Shown: positions 16,541 through 25,416 of the stretch, piece after piece | Numbering within the stretch: position 1 is the first letter of the stretch | Layout of the letters: each line of letters starts with the position of its first letter | Assembly (NCBI GenBank): GCA_963829575.1 | Contig: CAWHJF010000013.1 | Coordinates: forward strand, 541,415 to 605,414 | Reading direction: 5' to 3' | DNA: 64,000 nucleotides | From: KACC-23026 sp963829575 | GTDB taxonomy: Bacteria; Bacillota; Bacilli; Bacillales; Sporolactobacillaceae | Program-made: the position numbers and the translations under genes | Notes under the pieces: generated by a model | The model's database searches: none | Told to the model about the DNA's origin: nothing | Seen by the model: only the letters and a program-made list of their open reading frames with translations

Positions 16541-17467
16541 ATGGTAAAGTACATCATTCAACGCATTTGGTATATGCTTATTACGTTCTTTGTAGTAGTC
16601 ACATTAACGTTTCTTTCTATGAAGCTACTACCCGGAACGCCGTTTAAAAATGCTAATAAATTTACTCCAGAGCAGTTAGCTCAACTAAAACACTACTACG
16701 GATTAGATAAACCAATCCCATTGCAGTATATAGAATACCTCAACAACTTCATCCATGGTGATCTCGGGAACTCCTTCCAGTTCGGTCAACGTCCCGTTCT
16801 AAAGATCCTCATCGAATCTTTTCCTGTTTCACTTGATTTAGGGGTAGAATCTATTGTTGTCGGTGCTATTATTGGTCTTATTCTAGGGATTGTAGCAGGC
16901 TTAAGGAGAGGGACAATTGCTGACTATGGGACAATCCTCATTTCAGTACTTGGTATTTCGATCCCGTCCTTTGTTTTGGCAGCTTTGTTACAATTGATTT
17001 TCGCCGTTCATTATCGTTGGCTACCAGTAGCCAAATGGGATGGCCCTGCTTATCACATACTACCGGTCATTTCACTTGCAGTAGGTGTAATCGCGACCAT
17101 CGCACGATTCATGAGGACTGAGATGGTTGAAGTGGTCAATCAAGATTACGTTACAACTGCACGGGCAAAGGGTGTTTCACAATGGTCTGTTATTTTTAAG
17201 CATACGGTGAGAAATGCCTTAATTCCTGTTATTACGATTCTCGGACCAATGACCGCTGCGATTGTGACGGGTTCCTTGGTTATTGAGAACATCTTCGCGA
17301 TCCCTGGTATTGGAAACCAGTTCGTTGCATCCATTACAACGAATGACTATCCGATGATTATGGGAACAACAGAACTCTATGCAGCACTCTTTATTCTTAC
17401 AATCTTTATTGTGGATATTCTATATGGAGTTGTCGATCCACGAATCCGACTTTCTGGGGGTGAATGA
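16541..17467 (+). CDS. oppB: Oligopeptide ABC transporter permease OppB
   Basis: A 308-residue inner-membrane permease with six helices. The EAA loop EVVNQDYVTTARAKGVSQWSV, where the ATPases OppD and OppF dock, is complete. AGGAGGTGGGCTA precedes the ATG. The stop codon lies just before the oppC start. Confidence 0.95.
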   Translation: MVKYIIQRIWYMLITFFVVVTLTFLSMKLLPGTPFKNANKFTPEQLAQLKHYYGLDKPIPLQYIEYLNNFIHGDLGNSFQFGQRPVLKILIESFPVSLDLGVESIVVGAIIGLILGIVAGLRRGTIADYGTILISVLGISIPSFVLAALLQLIFAVHYRWLPVAKWDGPAYHILPVISLAVGVIATIARFMRTEMVEVVNQDYVTTARAKGVSQWSVIFKHTVRNALIPVITILGPMTAAIVTGSLVIENIFAIPGIGNQFVASITTNDYPMIMGTTELYAALFILTIFIVDILYGVVDPRIRLSGGE

Positions 17468-17469
17468 TC

Positions 17470-18483
17470 ATGACATTAAATTCTAAAGACATTTCAAAAG
17501 ATCTGTTTCGCCCGGCCAATATTTCTGATGAAAAAAGTGAAGAAATAACTGGTAAAAGTCTGAGCTTCTGGGGAGATTCATTTAGTCGTCTTTCTCAAAA
17601 TAAAGGGGCTATGATTTCTGGGATTGTTCTTCTTTTGCTAATTATCATGTCGCTTATTGGACCAACTTTTAATAAATATGGAATTGATACACAAAATTTA
17701 TCAGCTTCCAATTTACCGCCTAAAATTAAGGCATTAAGCCATGTGAATTGGCTTCCGTTTAACGGAAAAGAGTATGGTGCTGATCAATATGCTGAGCGCG
17801 GGTTGAAAACGAGTTACTGGTTAGGAACCGATGAACTGGGCCGTGATCTTTGGACGAGAACATGGGTTGGAACGCGTATATCGATCTTTATCGGGATCAT
17901 GGCAGCTATTATTGATTTGGTCATTGGTGTTATATATGGTGGCGTGTCTGCTTATTTTGGTGGTCGAACGGATAATGTCCTGCAAAGAATTGTTGAAGTT
18001 TTAGCAGGTATTCCAAGTTTGATCTGGATTATCTTAACCATCCTGATTATTCAGCCAGGGCTAGAATCGATTATTATCGCCATGGTCATAACAGGTTGGA
18101 TCGGGATGTCCAGGATCGTTCGGGGTCAAATCTTAAAACTTAAATCACAAGAGTATGTGTTAGCCTCACGTACATTAGGTGCTGGCCATACACGAGTTAT
18201 AGGAAGACAATTAATACCAAATACTTTGGGTCAAATTATCATTCAAACGATGTTTACCATTCCAAATGCGATCTTTTTTGAAGCATTCTTAAGCTTCATC
18301 GGATTAGGCTTGCCAAGCCCAATGGCTTCGCTCGGGGTGCTTGTAAATACCGGTTACCAAACGATGAATATTCATCCTTACCAAATCATATATCCGTCTA
18401 TAATATTAAGCTTGCTCTTAATCTGCTTTAATATTTTAGGGGATGGATTACGTGATGCGTTTGATCCGAAGCTTAGAAAATAG
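17470..18483 (+). CDS. oppC: Oligopeptide ABC transporter permease OppC
   Basis: A 337-residue permease partner of OppB. It has the OppC-type N-terminal segment with one helix, the GTDELGRDLWTRTWVGTRISI motif and the EAA loop KSQEYVLASRTLGAG. Two ATGs are possible (17464 and 17470); I take 17470 because the GGGGGTGA site is then 9 nt away, while the first would overlap oppB by 4 bp with too short a spacing. Confidence 0.94.
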   Translation: MTLNSKDISKDLFRPANISDEKSEEITGKSLSFWGDSFSRLSQNKGAMISGIVLLLLIIMSLIGPTFNKYGIDTQNLSASNLPPKIKALSHVNWLPFNGKEYGADQYAERGLKTSYWLGTDELGRDLWTRTWVGTRISIFIGIMAAIIDLVIGVIYGGVSAYFGGRTDNVLQRIVEVLAGIPSLIWIILTILIIQPGLESIIIAMVITGWIGMSRIVRGQILKLKSQEYVLASRTLGAGHTRVIGRQLIPNTLGQIIIQTMFTIPNAIFFEAFLSFIGLGLPSPMASLGVLVNTGYQTMNIHPYQIIYPSIILSLLLICFNILGDGLRDAFDPKLRK

Positions 18484-18494
18484 GAGGTGGAAGT

Positions 18495-19514
18495 ATGGAA
18501 AACATTCTAGAGATTAAGAATTTAAAAGTTTCCTTTGACACCTTCTCAGGTGAGGTTCATGCGGTTCGCGGTATTGATATTGAACTTAAAAAAGGGGAAA
18601 CTTTAGCGATTGTTGGAGAATCGGGTTCTGGTAAGTCCGTCACTTCCAAATCCATTATGCGGCTTATTCCAAATCCTCCTGGTCGAATTAAAGAGGGAGA
18701 AATTCTTTTTGAAGGTCAAGATCTATTAAAGAAAACCGAGAAAGAAATGCAGAAGGTTCGTGGGAAAGAGATCTCGATGATCTTTCAAGATCCGATGACG
18801 TCTCTGAACCCTACGATGACAATCGGGAAACAGATCACAGAAGGTTTGAGAAGGCATCAAAATATGAGCCGTAAAGAAGCCTTGAACCGTGCGATCGAAT
18901 TACTTGAACTTGTAGGGATTCCAAAAGCTGCTGATCGCGTTAAAGATTATCCGCACCAATTTTCTGGGGGGATGAGGCAGCGCGTGGTCATTGCGATCGC
19001 CTTAGCTTGTAATCCTAAAATCCTTATTGCGGATGAACCAACGACAGCTTTAGACGTGACCATTCAAGCTCAAATCTTAGATTTAATGCGTGATTTACAA
19101 AATAAAATGGACACGGCGATTATTTTAATTACCCATGACCTTGGTGTCGTAGCGAATATGGCACAGCGCGTTGCAGTTATGTATGGTGGAAAGGTAGTGG
19201 AGACTGGAACGGTTGATGAAATATTCTATCGACCTAAACATCCTTACACTTGGGGATTACTTTCTTCAATGCCACGTCTTCACCAAGAAGACGCAGACTT
19301 GATGGCAATCCCGGGTTCACCACCTGACCTTTCCAATCCGCCTAAGGGCTGTCCATTCGCGGCTCGTTGTCCACATGCCATGCAGGTGTGTACGGAACAC
19401 ATGCCAGATTATGGGGTGTCGTCAGTTACTCAAAAAACAGCCTGTTGGTTGTTAGATGAGCGTGCACCAAAAGTCGAACCACCAAAAACAATTAGTGTGG
19501 GAGGCGCAAACTAA
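18495..19514 (+). CDS. oppD: Oligopeptide ABC transporter ATPase OppD
   Basis: A 339-residue ATPase energising peptide import. Walker A is GESGSGKS, the signature is FSGGMRQR and Walker B is ILIADEPTTALDVT. The C-terminal oligopeptide domain carries the Cys cluster CPFAARCPHAMQVC and a later Cys in TACW. GGAGGTGG precedes the ATG, and the stop overlaps the oppF start by 1 nt. Confidence 0.95.
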   Translation: MENILEIKNLKVSFDTFSGEVHAVRGIDIELKKGETLAIVGESGSGKSVTSKSIMRLIPNPPGRIKEGEILFEGQDLLKKTEKEMQKVRGKEISMIFQDPMTSLNPTMTIGKQITEGLRRHQNMSRKEALNRAIELLELVGIPKAADRVKDYPHQFSGGMRQRVVIAIALACNPKILIADEPTTALDVTIQAQILDLMRDLQNKMDTAIILITHDLGVVANMAQRVAVMYGGKVVETGTVDEIFYRPKHPYTWGLLSSMPRLHQEDADLMAIPGSPPDLSNPPKGCPFAARCPHAMQVCTEHMPDYGVSSVTQKTACWLLDERAPKVEPPKTISVGGAN

Positions 19515-20539
19515 TGGCAGAGCTAACTAAGAACGTCCCACAAAAGAAGAATGATAAAAAGACAATTTTAGAAGTAAAGAACTTAAAGAAGCATTTCAAA
19601 ATTGGTCGAAAAACTTCGTTACAAGCCGTTGATAATGTCTCTTTTGAAATTTTCGAAGGGGAAACATTCGGTCTTGTTGGAGAATCGGGTTGTGGGAAAT
19701 CAACAACAGGTCGGACAATTATTCGTTTATATGAAGCAACCGGCGGTGAAGTGATTTTTGACGGTAAACCGGTTCATGGTAAGAAATCGAAAAAAGAAAT
19801 AAAAGAATTTAATCGTAATATGCAAATGATCTTCCAAGATCCATATGCTTCCTTGAATCCGAGGATGACGGTTGAAGATATCATTGCAGAAGGCCTTGAT
19901 ATTCATGGACTAGTAAACAGTAAAGATGAGCGTCAAGCCCGTGTTCATGAACTACTTGAAGTTGTTGGACTTAACAAAGAGCACGCAACCCGTTATCCAC
20001 ATGAATTTAGTGGTGGACAACGTCAACGGATTGGAATCGCACGCGCTTTGGCTGTCGATCCAAAGTTTATTATTGCGGACGAGCCAATTTCTGCTCTGGA
20101 TGTTTCGATCCAGGCTCAAGTGGTCAACTTACTGCGCCAATTGCAAAAAGAGCGCGGTCTGACTTATCTTTTCATTGCGCATGACCTTTCAATGGTTAAG
20201 CACATCAGTGATCGCGTTGGGGTTATGTATTTAGGAAATATGGCGGAACTTGCGGATAGTGATGAACTTTACGATAACCCGTTGCATCCTTATACTCAGG
20301 CTCTCCTATCGGCCATACCAGTTCCTGATCCTGAGATCGAGCGGAGCCGTGAGAGAATCATTTTGGAGGGGGATGTACCAAGCCCTGTTAATCCTCCAAG
20401 TGGGTGTCGCTTTAGAACGCGTTGTCCTATGGCGCAAGAAATCTGTGCACAAGTCGTACCGACCTGGCAAGAAGCTAAAGATGGCCACTTTGTTGCATGC
20501 CACCTTTACAATGATGAATATAAAAATAATTTTAAATAA
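19514..20539 (+). CDS. oppF: Oligopeptide ABC transporter ATPase OppF
   Basis: A 341-residue ATPase, second of the pair. Walker A is GESGCGKS, the signature FSGGQRQR, Walker B FIIADEPISALDVS, and the C-terminal cluster GCRFRTRCPMAQEIC with a further Cys. It pairs with OppD at the OppB/OppC EAA loops. It ends the operon at a strong terminator. Confidence 0.95.
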   Translation: MAELTKNVPQKKNDKKTILEVKNLKKHFKIGRKTSLQAVDNVSFEIFEGETFGLVGESGCGKSTTGRTIIRLYEATGGEVIFDGKPVHGKKSKKEIKEFNRNMQMIFQDPYASLNPRMTVEDIIAEGLDIHGLVNSKDERQARVHELLEVVGLNKEHATRYPHEFSGGQRQRIGIARALAVDPKFIIADEPISALDVSIQAQVVNLLRQLQKERGLTYLFIAHDLSMVKHISDRVGVMYLGNMAELADSDELYDNPLHPYTQALLSAIPVPDPEIERSRERIILEGDVPSPVNPPSGCRFRTRCPMAQEICAQVVPTWQEAKDGHFVACHLYNDEYKNNFK

Positions 20540-20540
20540 A

Positions 20541-20575
20541 AAAACCTCGTTTCCACTATGGAAACGAGGTTTTTT
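20541..20575. terminator. Bidirectional terminator after oppF
   Basis: AAAACCTCGTTTCC pairs with GGAAACGAGGTTTT around a short loop. T-runs on both strands serve oppF (+) and the small gene at 20580-20750 (-). Confidence 0.9.
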
Positions 20576-20579
20576 ATCG

Positions 20580-20750
20580 CTACTTTTTTTTGATTCGAAT
20601 GCCCACTCTGACAAGCAACGCAGCAATGGTCATCCAAAGAATTGGTTTTAGATAGGGCACCGTTGATCCTTTAAATTGTTCTAAAACGATGGCCGCAAGA
20701 AGGACTAAGCAACCCACTATGGCAATAATCGTAGAAATTTTATAAAGCAT
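20580..20750 (-). CDS. 56-residue two-helix membrane protein
   Basis: A short open frame encoding MLYKISTIIAIVGCLVLLAA as first helix and an ILWMTIAALLVRVGI second helix, with a basic IRIKKK tail. AAAGGTGATGTC precedes the ATG, and the gene ends right at the oppF terminator, a compact arrangement expected for a real gene. I do not recognise the family. It resembles other two-helix small proteins in this window (11324-11533, 30323-30505). Confidence 0.65.
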   Translation of the reverse strand: MLYKISTIIAIVGCLVLLAAIVLEQFKGSTVPYLKPILWMTIAALLVRVGIRIKKK

Positions 20751-20918
20751 GACATCACCTTTCAGTGTAACGGGTGTTGTGGCAGACGTGTTGAGGCAAA
20801 GCCTATACGAGTTCTAGTACATAGAATCGATAACTCGTACATAGAATAAAATAGAGTTCTGCCAAGCGTGCTTACAAGTTTAAATGGTAGAAATAATAGA
20901 ACGTCGGGAGTGCTCACT

Positions 20919-21527
20919 ATGAAACGTCCATTCCAACTATATTTACTTATTATACCGATTCTTCTAGTCGTTGGCTATTTGTGGAGTCATCATCCCATCG
21001 ATCGCTTCGCTATGGCCAAAAACGCGGATCGACCACTGAAGAAGACAGCACCCCATTCGACACAGTCACAAGTCTCTCAACAGGCTACCAGCACTGCCCA
21101 AAATTCAATGGATGGACATCCAGCCCCAGCATTCAAGTTACCCATGTTAAATGGAAATGTTAAAAGTTTGTCATCTTATAGAGGTTCTCTTGTTTTATTT
21201 ATTTCTTGGGCCACTTGGTGCACGGAATGCCGACAAGAACTTGACAATTTAAAGGCAAAATCACAAAAGGAAACACTTCCCTATCAAATTGTGTTGGTGA
21301 ATATGACCTCTGAAGAAATGACTAAGCAAGATGTCAATAAATTTATCCGGGACAACGATGTAGCATTCCCTGTCCTGCTTGATCCGAAAGGTCATTTTGA
21401 ATCTGCTTACCGAGTCCGTGTCATACCGACATCCTTTTTAATCGATGAGTATGGAAATGTGCTTCACACGTTTTACGGGCCTATTAATCAAAAAGAGGTT
21501 CAACCCTGGATACCAGCATCATCCTGA
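20919..21527 (+). CDS. Membrane-anchored thiol-disulfide oxidoreductase (ResA/TlpA-like)
   Basis: A 202-residue protein with an N-terminal anchor (LYLLIIPILLVVGYLW, residues 6-21), a Ser/Thr/Gln-rich linker, and an extracytoplasmic thioredoxin-fold domain. The active site is WCTEC (CxxC) and the cis-Pro is in RVIPTSF. Such proteins reduce extracytoplasmic thiols, for example in cytochrome c maturation (ResA) or sporulation (StoA); which applies is unknown. The start is set at the ATG after GGGAGTG; upstream in-frame codons lack a site. Confidence 0.85.
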   Translation: MKRPFQLYLLIIPILLVVGYLWSHHPIDRFAMAKNADRPLKKTAPHSTQSQVSQQATSTAQNSMDGHPAPAFKLPMLNGNVKSLSSYRGSLVLFISWATWCTECRQELDNLKAKSQKETLPYQIVLVNMTSEEMTKQDVNKFIRDNDVAFPVLLDPKGHFESAYRVRVIPTSFLIDEYGNVLHTFYGPINQKEVQPWIPASS

Positions 21528-21539
21528 CTGGAAGTTCTT

Positions 21540-21569
21540 TTGACAGGTTTGAACTAACTTGTATATACT
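21540..21569 (+). promoter_or_regulatory. Promoter upstream of yjbC
   Basis: A perfect -35 TTGACA (21540-21545) with TATACT at 18 nt (21564-21569) or TATATA at 16 nt. The leader to yjbC would be about 220 nt. Confidence 0.65.
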
Positions 21570-21799
21570 GATATTAAGACCACTCATTTAAATGGGTTGT
21601 ATCCCCAAAAATCCCACCCTGTTTTAGCACATCTTTAATGAACTAAAAAGACAAAGATATATTAGGTTGTTTGGTTTTAAACGGTTCGCCCGCTCAGTCG
21701 AACATTGTTTTTTTAGCTGATTCAAAGAACTGGGGTAGTTTTGAACAAAATGGGGAAAATGGTCTTAGAGTAAACAAAAAATATAAAGCGAGGTTAGCG

Positions 21800-22384
21800 A
21801 TGGACTGGTATGAAAAGTTAAGTAACTATTTCCCTGTTGAAGAAATGAAGTCAAAGGAACATATGCAAACACTTTTGAAAGAGAAACCAGAAATGTATCA
21901 TAAAGACGAGAGCAAAGACCATGTGTTGATGTATGTTGAAACTGAAGATTTTATTTTTATCGACTATATTTGGGTAAACAGCGATACGCGTGGCCGTGGT
22001 GTTGGGCATCACCTCATTGGTAAACTCAAACAACGCGATAAACCAATTATTTTAGAAGTGGAGCCGGTTGATTACGACGATACGGATACGGAGAAACGCT
22101 TGAAATTTTATAAGCGTGAAGGTTTCCGACACGCTATAAGCATTGGTTATCGAAGACGGAGTCTGGCAACGAATGAAATCAATGAAATGGAGATCTTATA
22201 TTGGTCGCCTTCGGATGAATCTGAGGAAAGCATTTTAGAGAAAATGAAAAAAACGTATGAAGAAATTCATACTTATAAAGATACGCATTTTTACGGCGAA
22301 TCCTATCAATCTGTTGATGAGGTCTTGACAATAGACGACGAAAAGGAAGACAATATACTTGAGTTTAATAAGCAAAATACTTGA
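21800..22384 (+). CDS. yjbC: GNAT family protein YjbC
   Basis: A 194-residue protein matching B. subtilis YjbC: MDWYEKLSNYFPVEEMKSKE at the N-terminus, the acetyl-CoA loop TRGRGVGHHLIGKL, and EVEPVDYDDTDTEKRLKFY. The ATG at 21800 follows GCGAGGTTAGCG; upstream in-frame sequence does not resemble the family. In B. subtilis yjbC and spx form an operon induced by stress. Here spx follows at about 470 bp with a small gene and a terminator between, so it probably also has its own promoter. Confidence 0.93.
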   Translation: MDWYEKLSNYFPVEEMKSKEHMQTLLKEKPEMYHKDESKDHVLMYVETEDFIFIDYIWVNSDTRGRGVGHHLIGKLKQRDKPIILEVEPVDYDDTDTEKRLKFYKREGFRHAISIGYRRRSLATNEINEMEILYWSPSDESEESILEKMKKTYEEIHTYKDTHFYGESYQSVDEVLTIDDEKEDNILEFNKQNT

Positions 22385-22437
22385 AGTTTTAATTGACTAA
22401 CAATTGGTCGTGTCAAGCATTCTGGAGGGAGGGTTGG

Positions 22438-22575
22438 ATGAAGATGAAGTCGAAAGAGAAGAATCGAAAAAGACGGCATGCACTTAGAAAATGGTTAAAA
22501 GATCGCTTAGGAAATCTAGGGCTTCAACAAAAACCTTCACAATCACCTCGGTCACAGACCAAGACATCCGCTTAA
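22438..22575 (+). CDS. 45-residue basic peptide between yjbC and spx
   Basis: A small, strongly basic frame (MKMKSKEKNRKRRHALRKWL...) ending in a Ser/Gln/Thr-rich tail. GGAGGGAGGG lies close before the ATG, and a terminator follows 12 bp after the stop. Base composition and signals fit a real gene. No family is recognised, and it may be a nucleic-acid-binding peptide. Confidence 0.5.
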   Translation: MKMKSKEKNRKRRHALRKWLKDRLGNLGLQQKPSQSPRSQTKTSA

Positions 22576-22587
22576 TAGATGAATTCG

Positions 22588-22617
22588 AACCTTCCCAGCG
22601 TATAGGGGAGGTTTTTT
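22588..22617 (+). terminator. Intrinsic terminator upstream of spx
   Basis: AACCTTCCC pairs with GGGGAGGTT and is followed by TTTTT. The AT-rich stretch to 22851 has several candidate -10 boxes (such as TATAAT near 22785) for spx. Confidence 0.8.
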
Positions 22618-22851
22618 ATTTGGCAATCTCTTCTATAAATCGACGTTTTTCTCATTCGAAGGCTTTTCTATTGAAAATATAAAAATATTTTATTTTTGAG
22701 GTTTAAACCAATAAATATAAGGGAAATGACATAATATAGACAACGTTCTACATAAAATTGGGGCTAGCCAATTTAGAAAGATTATAATATAATAATAAAC
22801 GAGGATAAACAAAGTAAGTAAGTGGCATTTCCTATTAAGGAGGGTATAACC

Positions 22852-23247
22852 ATGGTCACTTTATATACATCACCAAGCTGTACCTCTTGTCGTAAAGCGA
22901 AGGCATGGCTTAATGAACATGAAATTCCATTTGTAGAGCGCAACATTTTTTCAGAACCGTTGTCAATCGATGAAATCAAAGAGATTCTTAGAATGACGGA
23001 AGAAGGAACAGATGAAATTATTTCAACACGTTCTAAAGCGTTTCAAGAACTGAACATTCAATTGGACACGCTCCCTCTTCAAGATCTATATGAAATCATT
23101 CAGAATAACCCAGGACTTTTGCGCAGACCAATTATGATTGACGAGAAACGTCTTCAAGTCGGCTATAATGACGATGAAATTCGTCGATTCTTACCTAGAA
23201 AAGTAAGGACGTTTAGATTGAGAGAAGCTCAACGCTTAGTTAATTAA
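22852..23247 (+). CDS. spxA: Transcriptional regulator Spx
   Basis: A 131-residue Spx, the ArsC-like RNA-polymerase alpha-CTD-binding regulator of thiol stress. The CxxC redox switch is CTSC (Cys10, Cys13), followed by the conserved ERNIFSEPLSIDEIK, DEIISTRSKAF (with the RNA-polymerase-contact Arg) and the C-terminal degron-bearing tail. The ATG follows AAGGAGGGTATAACC. spxH (31562), which targets Spx to ClpXP, and yjbC lie in the same window, as in B. subtilis. Confidence 0.96.
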   Translation: MVTLYTSPSCTSCRKAKAWLNEHEIPFVERNIFSEPLSIDEIKEILRMTEEGTDEIISTRSKAFQELNIQLDTLPLQDLYEIIQNNPGLLRRPIMIDEKRLQVGYNDDEIRRFLPRKVRTFRLREAQRLVN

Positions 23248-23284
23248 CAAGTGTTGTAAGTGGAAAAAATAAATAATTGAGATT

Positions 23285-23338
23285 AAGAACATGATAACAC
23301 GTGGTAAACGCGTGACATCATGTTCTTTTATCTCTTTT
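23285..23338 (+). terminator. Intrinsic terminator after spx
   Basis: AAGAACATGAT pairs with ATCATGTTCTT, with an inner ACG/CGT stem, and T-rich DNA follows. Confidence 0.8.
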
Positions 23339-23411
23339 TGTTTTTTCGGAACGAGTTTTTTTAACAAGTCCACGATCACGTTCCTTAAGTTTTACTAGTA
23401 ACCCCTCATTA

Positions 23412-24092
23412 TTAGGCGTGTCTGGATAATTGGGTATGAAGGCGATTTCGAATCCACCCAACTATCAGAACTATACATATAATGATGACGGTCAAAGCTG
23501 TCTTCAAATTTGAATGATCTGAAAAATAAGGGACGAACTTCGGCTCACTCAACATCATGTTCGCCGCAGTATAAGCCAATATGCCGCCTCCAACATAAAT
23601 GAGCCAAGAAAGGCGTTCCATTGCGACTAAGATGATCTTACTGCCCCATACAATGATTGGAACGGAAATGCAAAGCCCTAAGATGACAAGAACGATGTCA
23701 CCGTGTGCAGCACCCGCTATACCTAGTATATTGTCGAGCCCCATAACTAAGTCCGCCGCCACGATGGTTCGAACGGCTGAAAATAGGTTGTTTCCAGCTT
23801 TAATATTAACTTCTTCACTCTGATCGGCAATCAATTTGTAGGCCACATAGACTAGAAAAAGACCACCCGTAAACAATAGTAGAGGAATTTTCAATAAAGA
23901 AACCATAATGGCGGTTAGAACAATACGAAGGATGACGGCCAGGCCGGTACCAAGTATTATGGCTTTATTTCGTTGTCTTGCAGGGAGTTTCCGGCACGCG
24001 AGCGCGATGACAACGGCATTGTCGCCGCCTAGTATGATATCAATTATAATGATATTTAAAACTGCCAATAGGGTTTCCTGGGTTAATGACAT
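23412..24092 (-). CDS. yjbE: TerC family membrane protein YjbE
   Basis: A 226-residue membrane protein of the TerC family with about seven helices. The two acidic motifs characteristic of the family are LGGDNAVVIALA and MGLDNILGIAG. Relatives (YceF, YkoY, MeeF) export Mn(II) or metalate exoenzymes at the membrane. The ATG at 24092 follows AAAGGAGTTCACTAC; the longer frame lacks a site. A hairpin with a T-tract in the leader (24133-24158) suggests attenuation, but I do not find the yybP-ykoY Mn riboswitch pattern there. Confidence 0.9.
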   Translation of the reverse strand: MSLTQETLLAVLNIIIIDIILGGDNAVVIALACRKLPARQRNKAIILGTGLAVILRIVLTAIMVSLLKIPLLLFTGGLFLVYVAYKLIADQSEEVNIKAGNNLFSAVRTIVAADLVMGLDNILGIAGAAHGDIVLVILGLCISVPIIVWGSKIILVAMERLSWLIYVGGGILAYTAANMMLSEPKFVPYFSDHSNLKTALTVIIICIVLIVGWIRNRLHTQLSRHA

Positions 24093-24132
24093 GTAGTGAA
24101 CTCCTTTCAAGTCTCTCAAACACATATTTATG

Positions 24133-24158
24133 AAAAACTTGTCCGCTATATGACAAGG
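24133..24158 (-). terminator. Terminator-like hairpin in the yjbE leader
   Basis: On the minus strand CTTGTC and GGACAAG pair, followed by TTTTT, about 40 nt before the yjbE start. It may be an attenuator. Confidence 0.55.
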
Positions 24159-24600
24159 ATCCTAATTGGACCCCTTTAACTTAAGTGTGAGTTACTTTCT
24201 AAATATTTGTTCATTTTATTCGCCAAACTTACTAATTTTTGATAAAATACGTTCATACACTAAAGATGACATTTAACATGGGCAAGTGAGGATTTTTCGA
24301 AAGTACAGTTTGTATGGATTTCATTCTTCTAAGTTTTGTCATACAATAGATGTATAAGCTGTCCAAACCAACAATGGTGCTAGGTTTTAAAAATTGGGAA
24401 TTTCAAAAAACGTTCCTGAGCTCCAAATCATTCAGCGAAGCAAGATTCCTCGGGAAAACGCGTTGAGAGATGGGATGATCAAAAATGTCCCTCTGTCTGA
24501 AAGAGAATCAAGAAAGTAGGGTTCTTTAGGACAACTCGGAGCATACTCGAAGAAACGGATGCTTGGCTCCCCAAAATTAATGGTGAAGGGAGAGATCGAT
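24159..24600. other. Intergenic region between yjbE and mecA
   Basis: 440 bp without a convincing frame. It must hold the divergent yjbE and mecA promoters; TACAAT near 24344 is a weak candidate for mecA. An AGCAT/ATGCT stem lies around 24540-24565, just before the mecA ribosome-binding site. Confidence 0.5.
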
Positions 24601-25278
24601 ATGGAAATCGAACGCGTGAATGAGTACACGCTCAAATGCTTTATCAGCTACTTGGATATAGAAAAACGTGGCTTTGATCGTGAAGACATTTGGTCGGATC
24701 GTGAACGGGGTGAGGAACTTTTCTGGGAAATGATGGATGAAGCCAATCATCAGGAATCTTTTTCTTTAGAAGGTCCTTTATGGATTCAAGTCCAGGCTCT
24801 TGAAAAGGGGCTTGAGATTATTGTAACCCGTGCGCAGCTTTCCAAAGATGGTTCTAAGCTTGAGCTTCCGATCTCTCAAGATAAGCACCTTGATATTCCG
24901 GTTAATGAAGGGTTGGAAGACCTTTTGTCTGATCGCGAAGGAAAGTCGGGCCATCAAGATGAGAAAGCTGATGAGGATTGGATGGATGACGATTTAACGT
25001 TTTTGATCCAGTTTAATGACTTTGATTCACTCGTTGATCTTAGTCGAAGAATGAACACGGAAAACATTCAGTCAATTCTCTATCATTATAATGAGACCTA
25101 CTATCTTGAAGTCATTTTTTCAGATGAACTCACTGAAGATGAACAAGAAGACCGTTTGAGTCTCATGTTAGAATATGGGTTTGAGACCAGTCTTTCCACT
25201 CATGTTATGCAGGAGTATGGAAAGGTTATTATGGAAGAAATGGCCATTGAAACCACTCGTCATTACTTCGCAAAATAA
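24601..25278 (+). CDS. mecA: Adaptor protein MecA
   Basis: A 225-residue ClpC adaptor. The N-terminal domain that binds substrates (ComK, ComS) begins MEIERVNEYTLKCFISYLDIEKRGF (first residues) and continues FWEMMDEANHQESF; a charged linker follows; the C-terminal ClpC-activating domain contains FNDFDSLVDLSRRM and YLEVIFSDEL. It controls competence and proteolysis. GGGAGAGATCGAT precedes the ATG. CoiA, another competence gene, lies just downstream. Confidence 0.95.
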   Translation: MEIERVNEYTLKCFISYLDIEKRGFDREDIWSDRERGEELFWEMMDEANHQESFSLEGPLWIQVQALEKGLEIIVTRAQLSKDGSKLELPISQDKHLDIPVNEGLEDLLSDREGKSGHQDEKADEDWMDDDLTFLIQFNDFDSLVDLSRRMNTENIQSILYHYNETYYLEVIFSDELTEDEQEDRLSLMLEYGFETSLSTHVMQEYGKVIMEEMAIETTRHYFAK

Positions 25279-25285
25279 AAGGCTG

Positions 25286-25315
25286 AACCGGTTTCCATAT
25301 TGGAAATCGGTTTTT
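25286..25315 (+). terminator. Intrinsic terminator after mecA
   Basis: AACCGGTTTCC pairs with GGAAATCGGTT around ATATT, followed by TTTTT. Confidence 0.85.
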
Positions 25316-25361
25316 CTATGCTTAAAGAGAAAAAGGATTTAGCAGTTTGGGGCTTTTATCT

Positions 25362-25370
25362 TGATATAAT
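25362..25370 (+). promoter_or_regulatory. Extended -10 promoter of cls
   Basis: TGATATAAT matches the extended -10 consensus. No good -35 is present. Confidence 0.5.
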
Positions 25371-25416
25371 AACAGTTAAACTGAAAACTGAATGACCATT
25401 TTAAAGGAGTTTTGTT

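Noticed and set aside
24133..24300. yybP-ykoY manganese riboswitch before yjbE
   Set aside because: The conserved GGGGAG and internal-loop blocks were not found on the minus strand; only a simple hairpin is visible.
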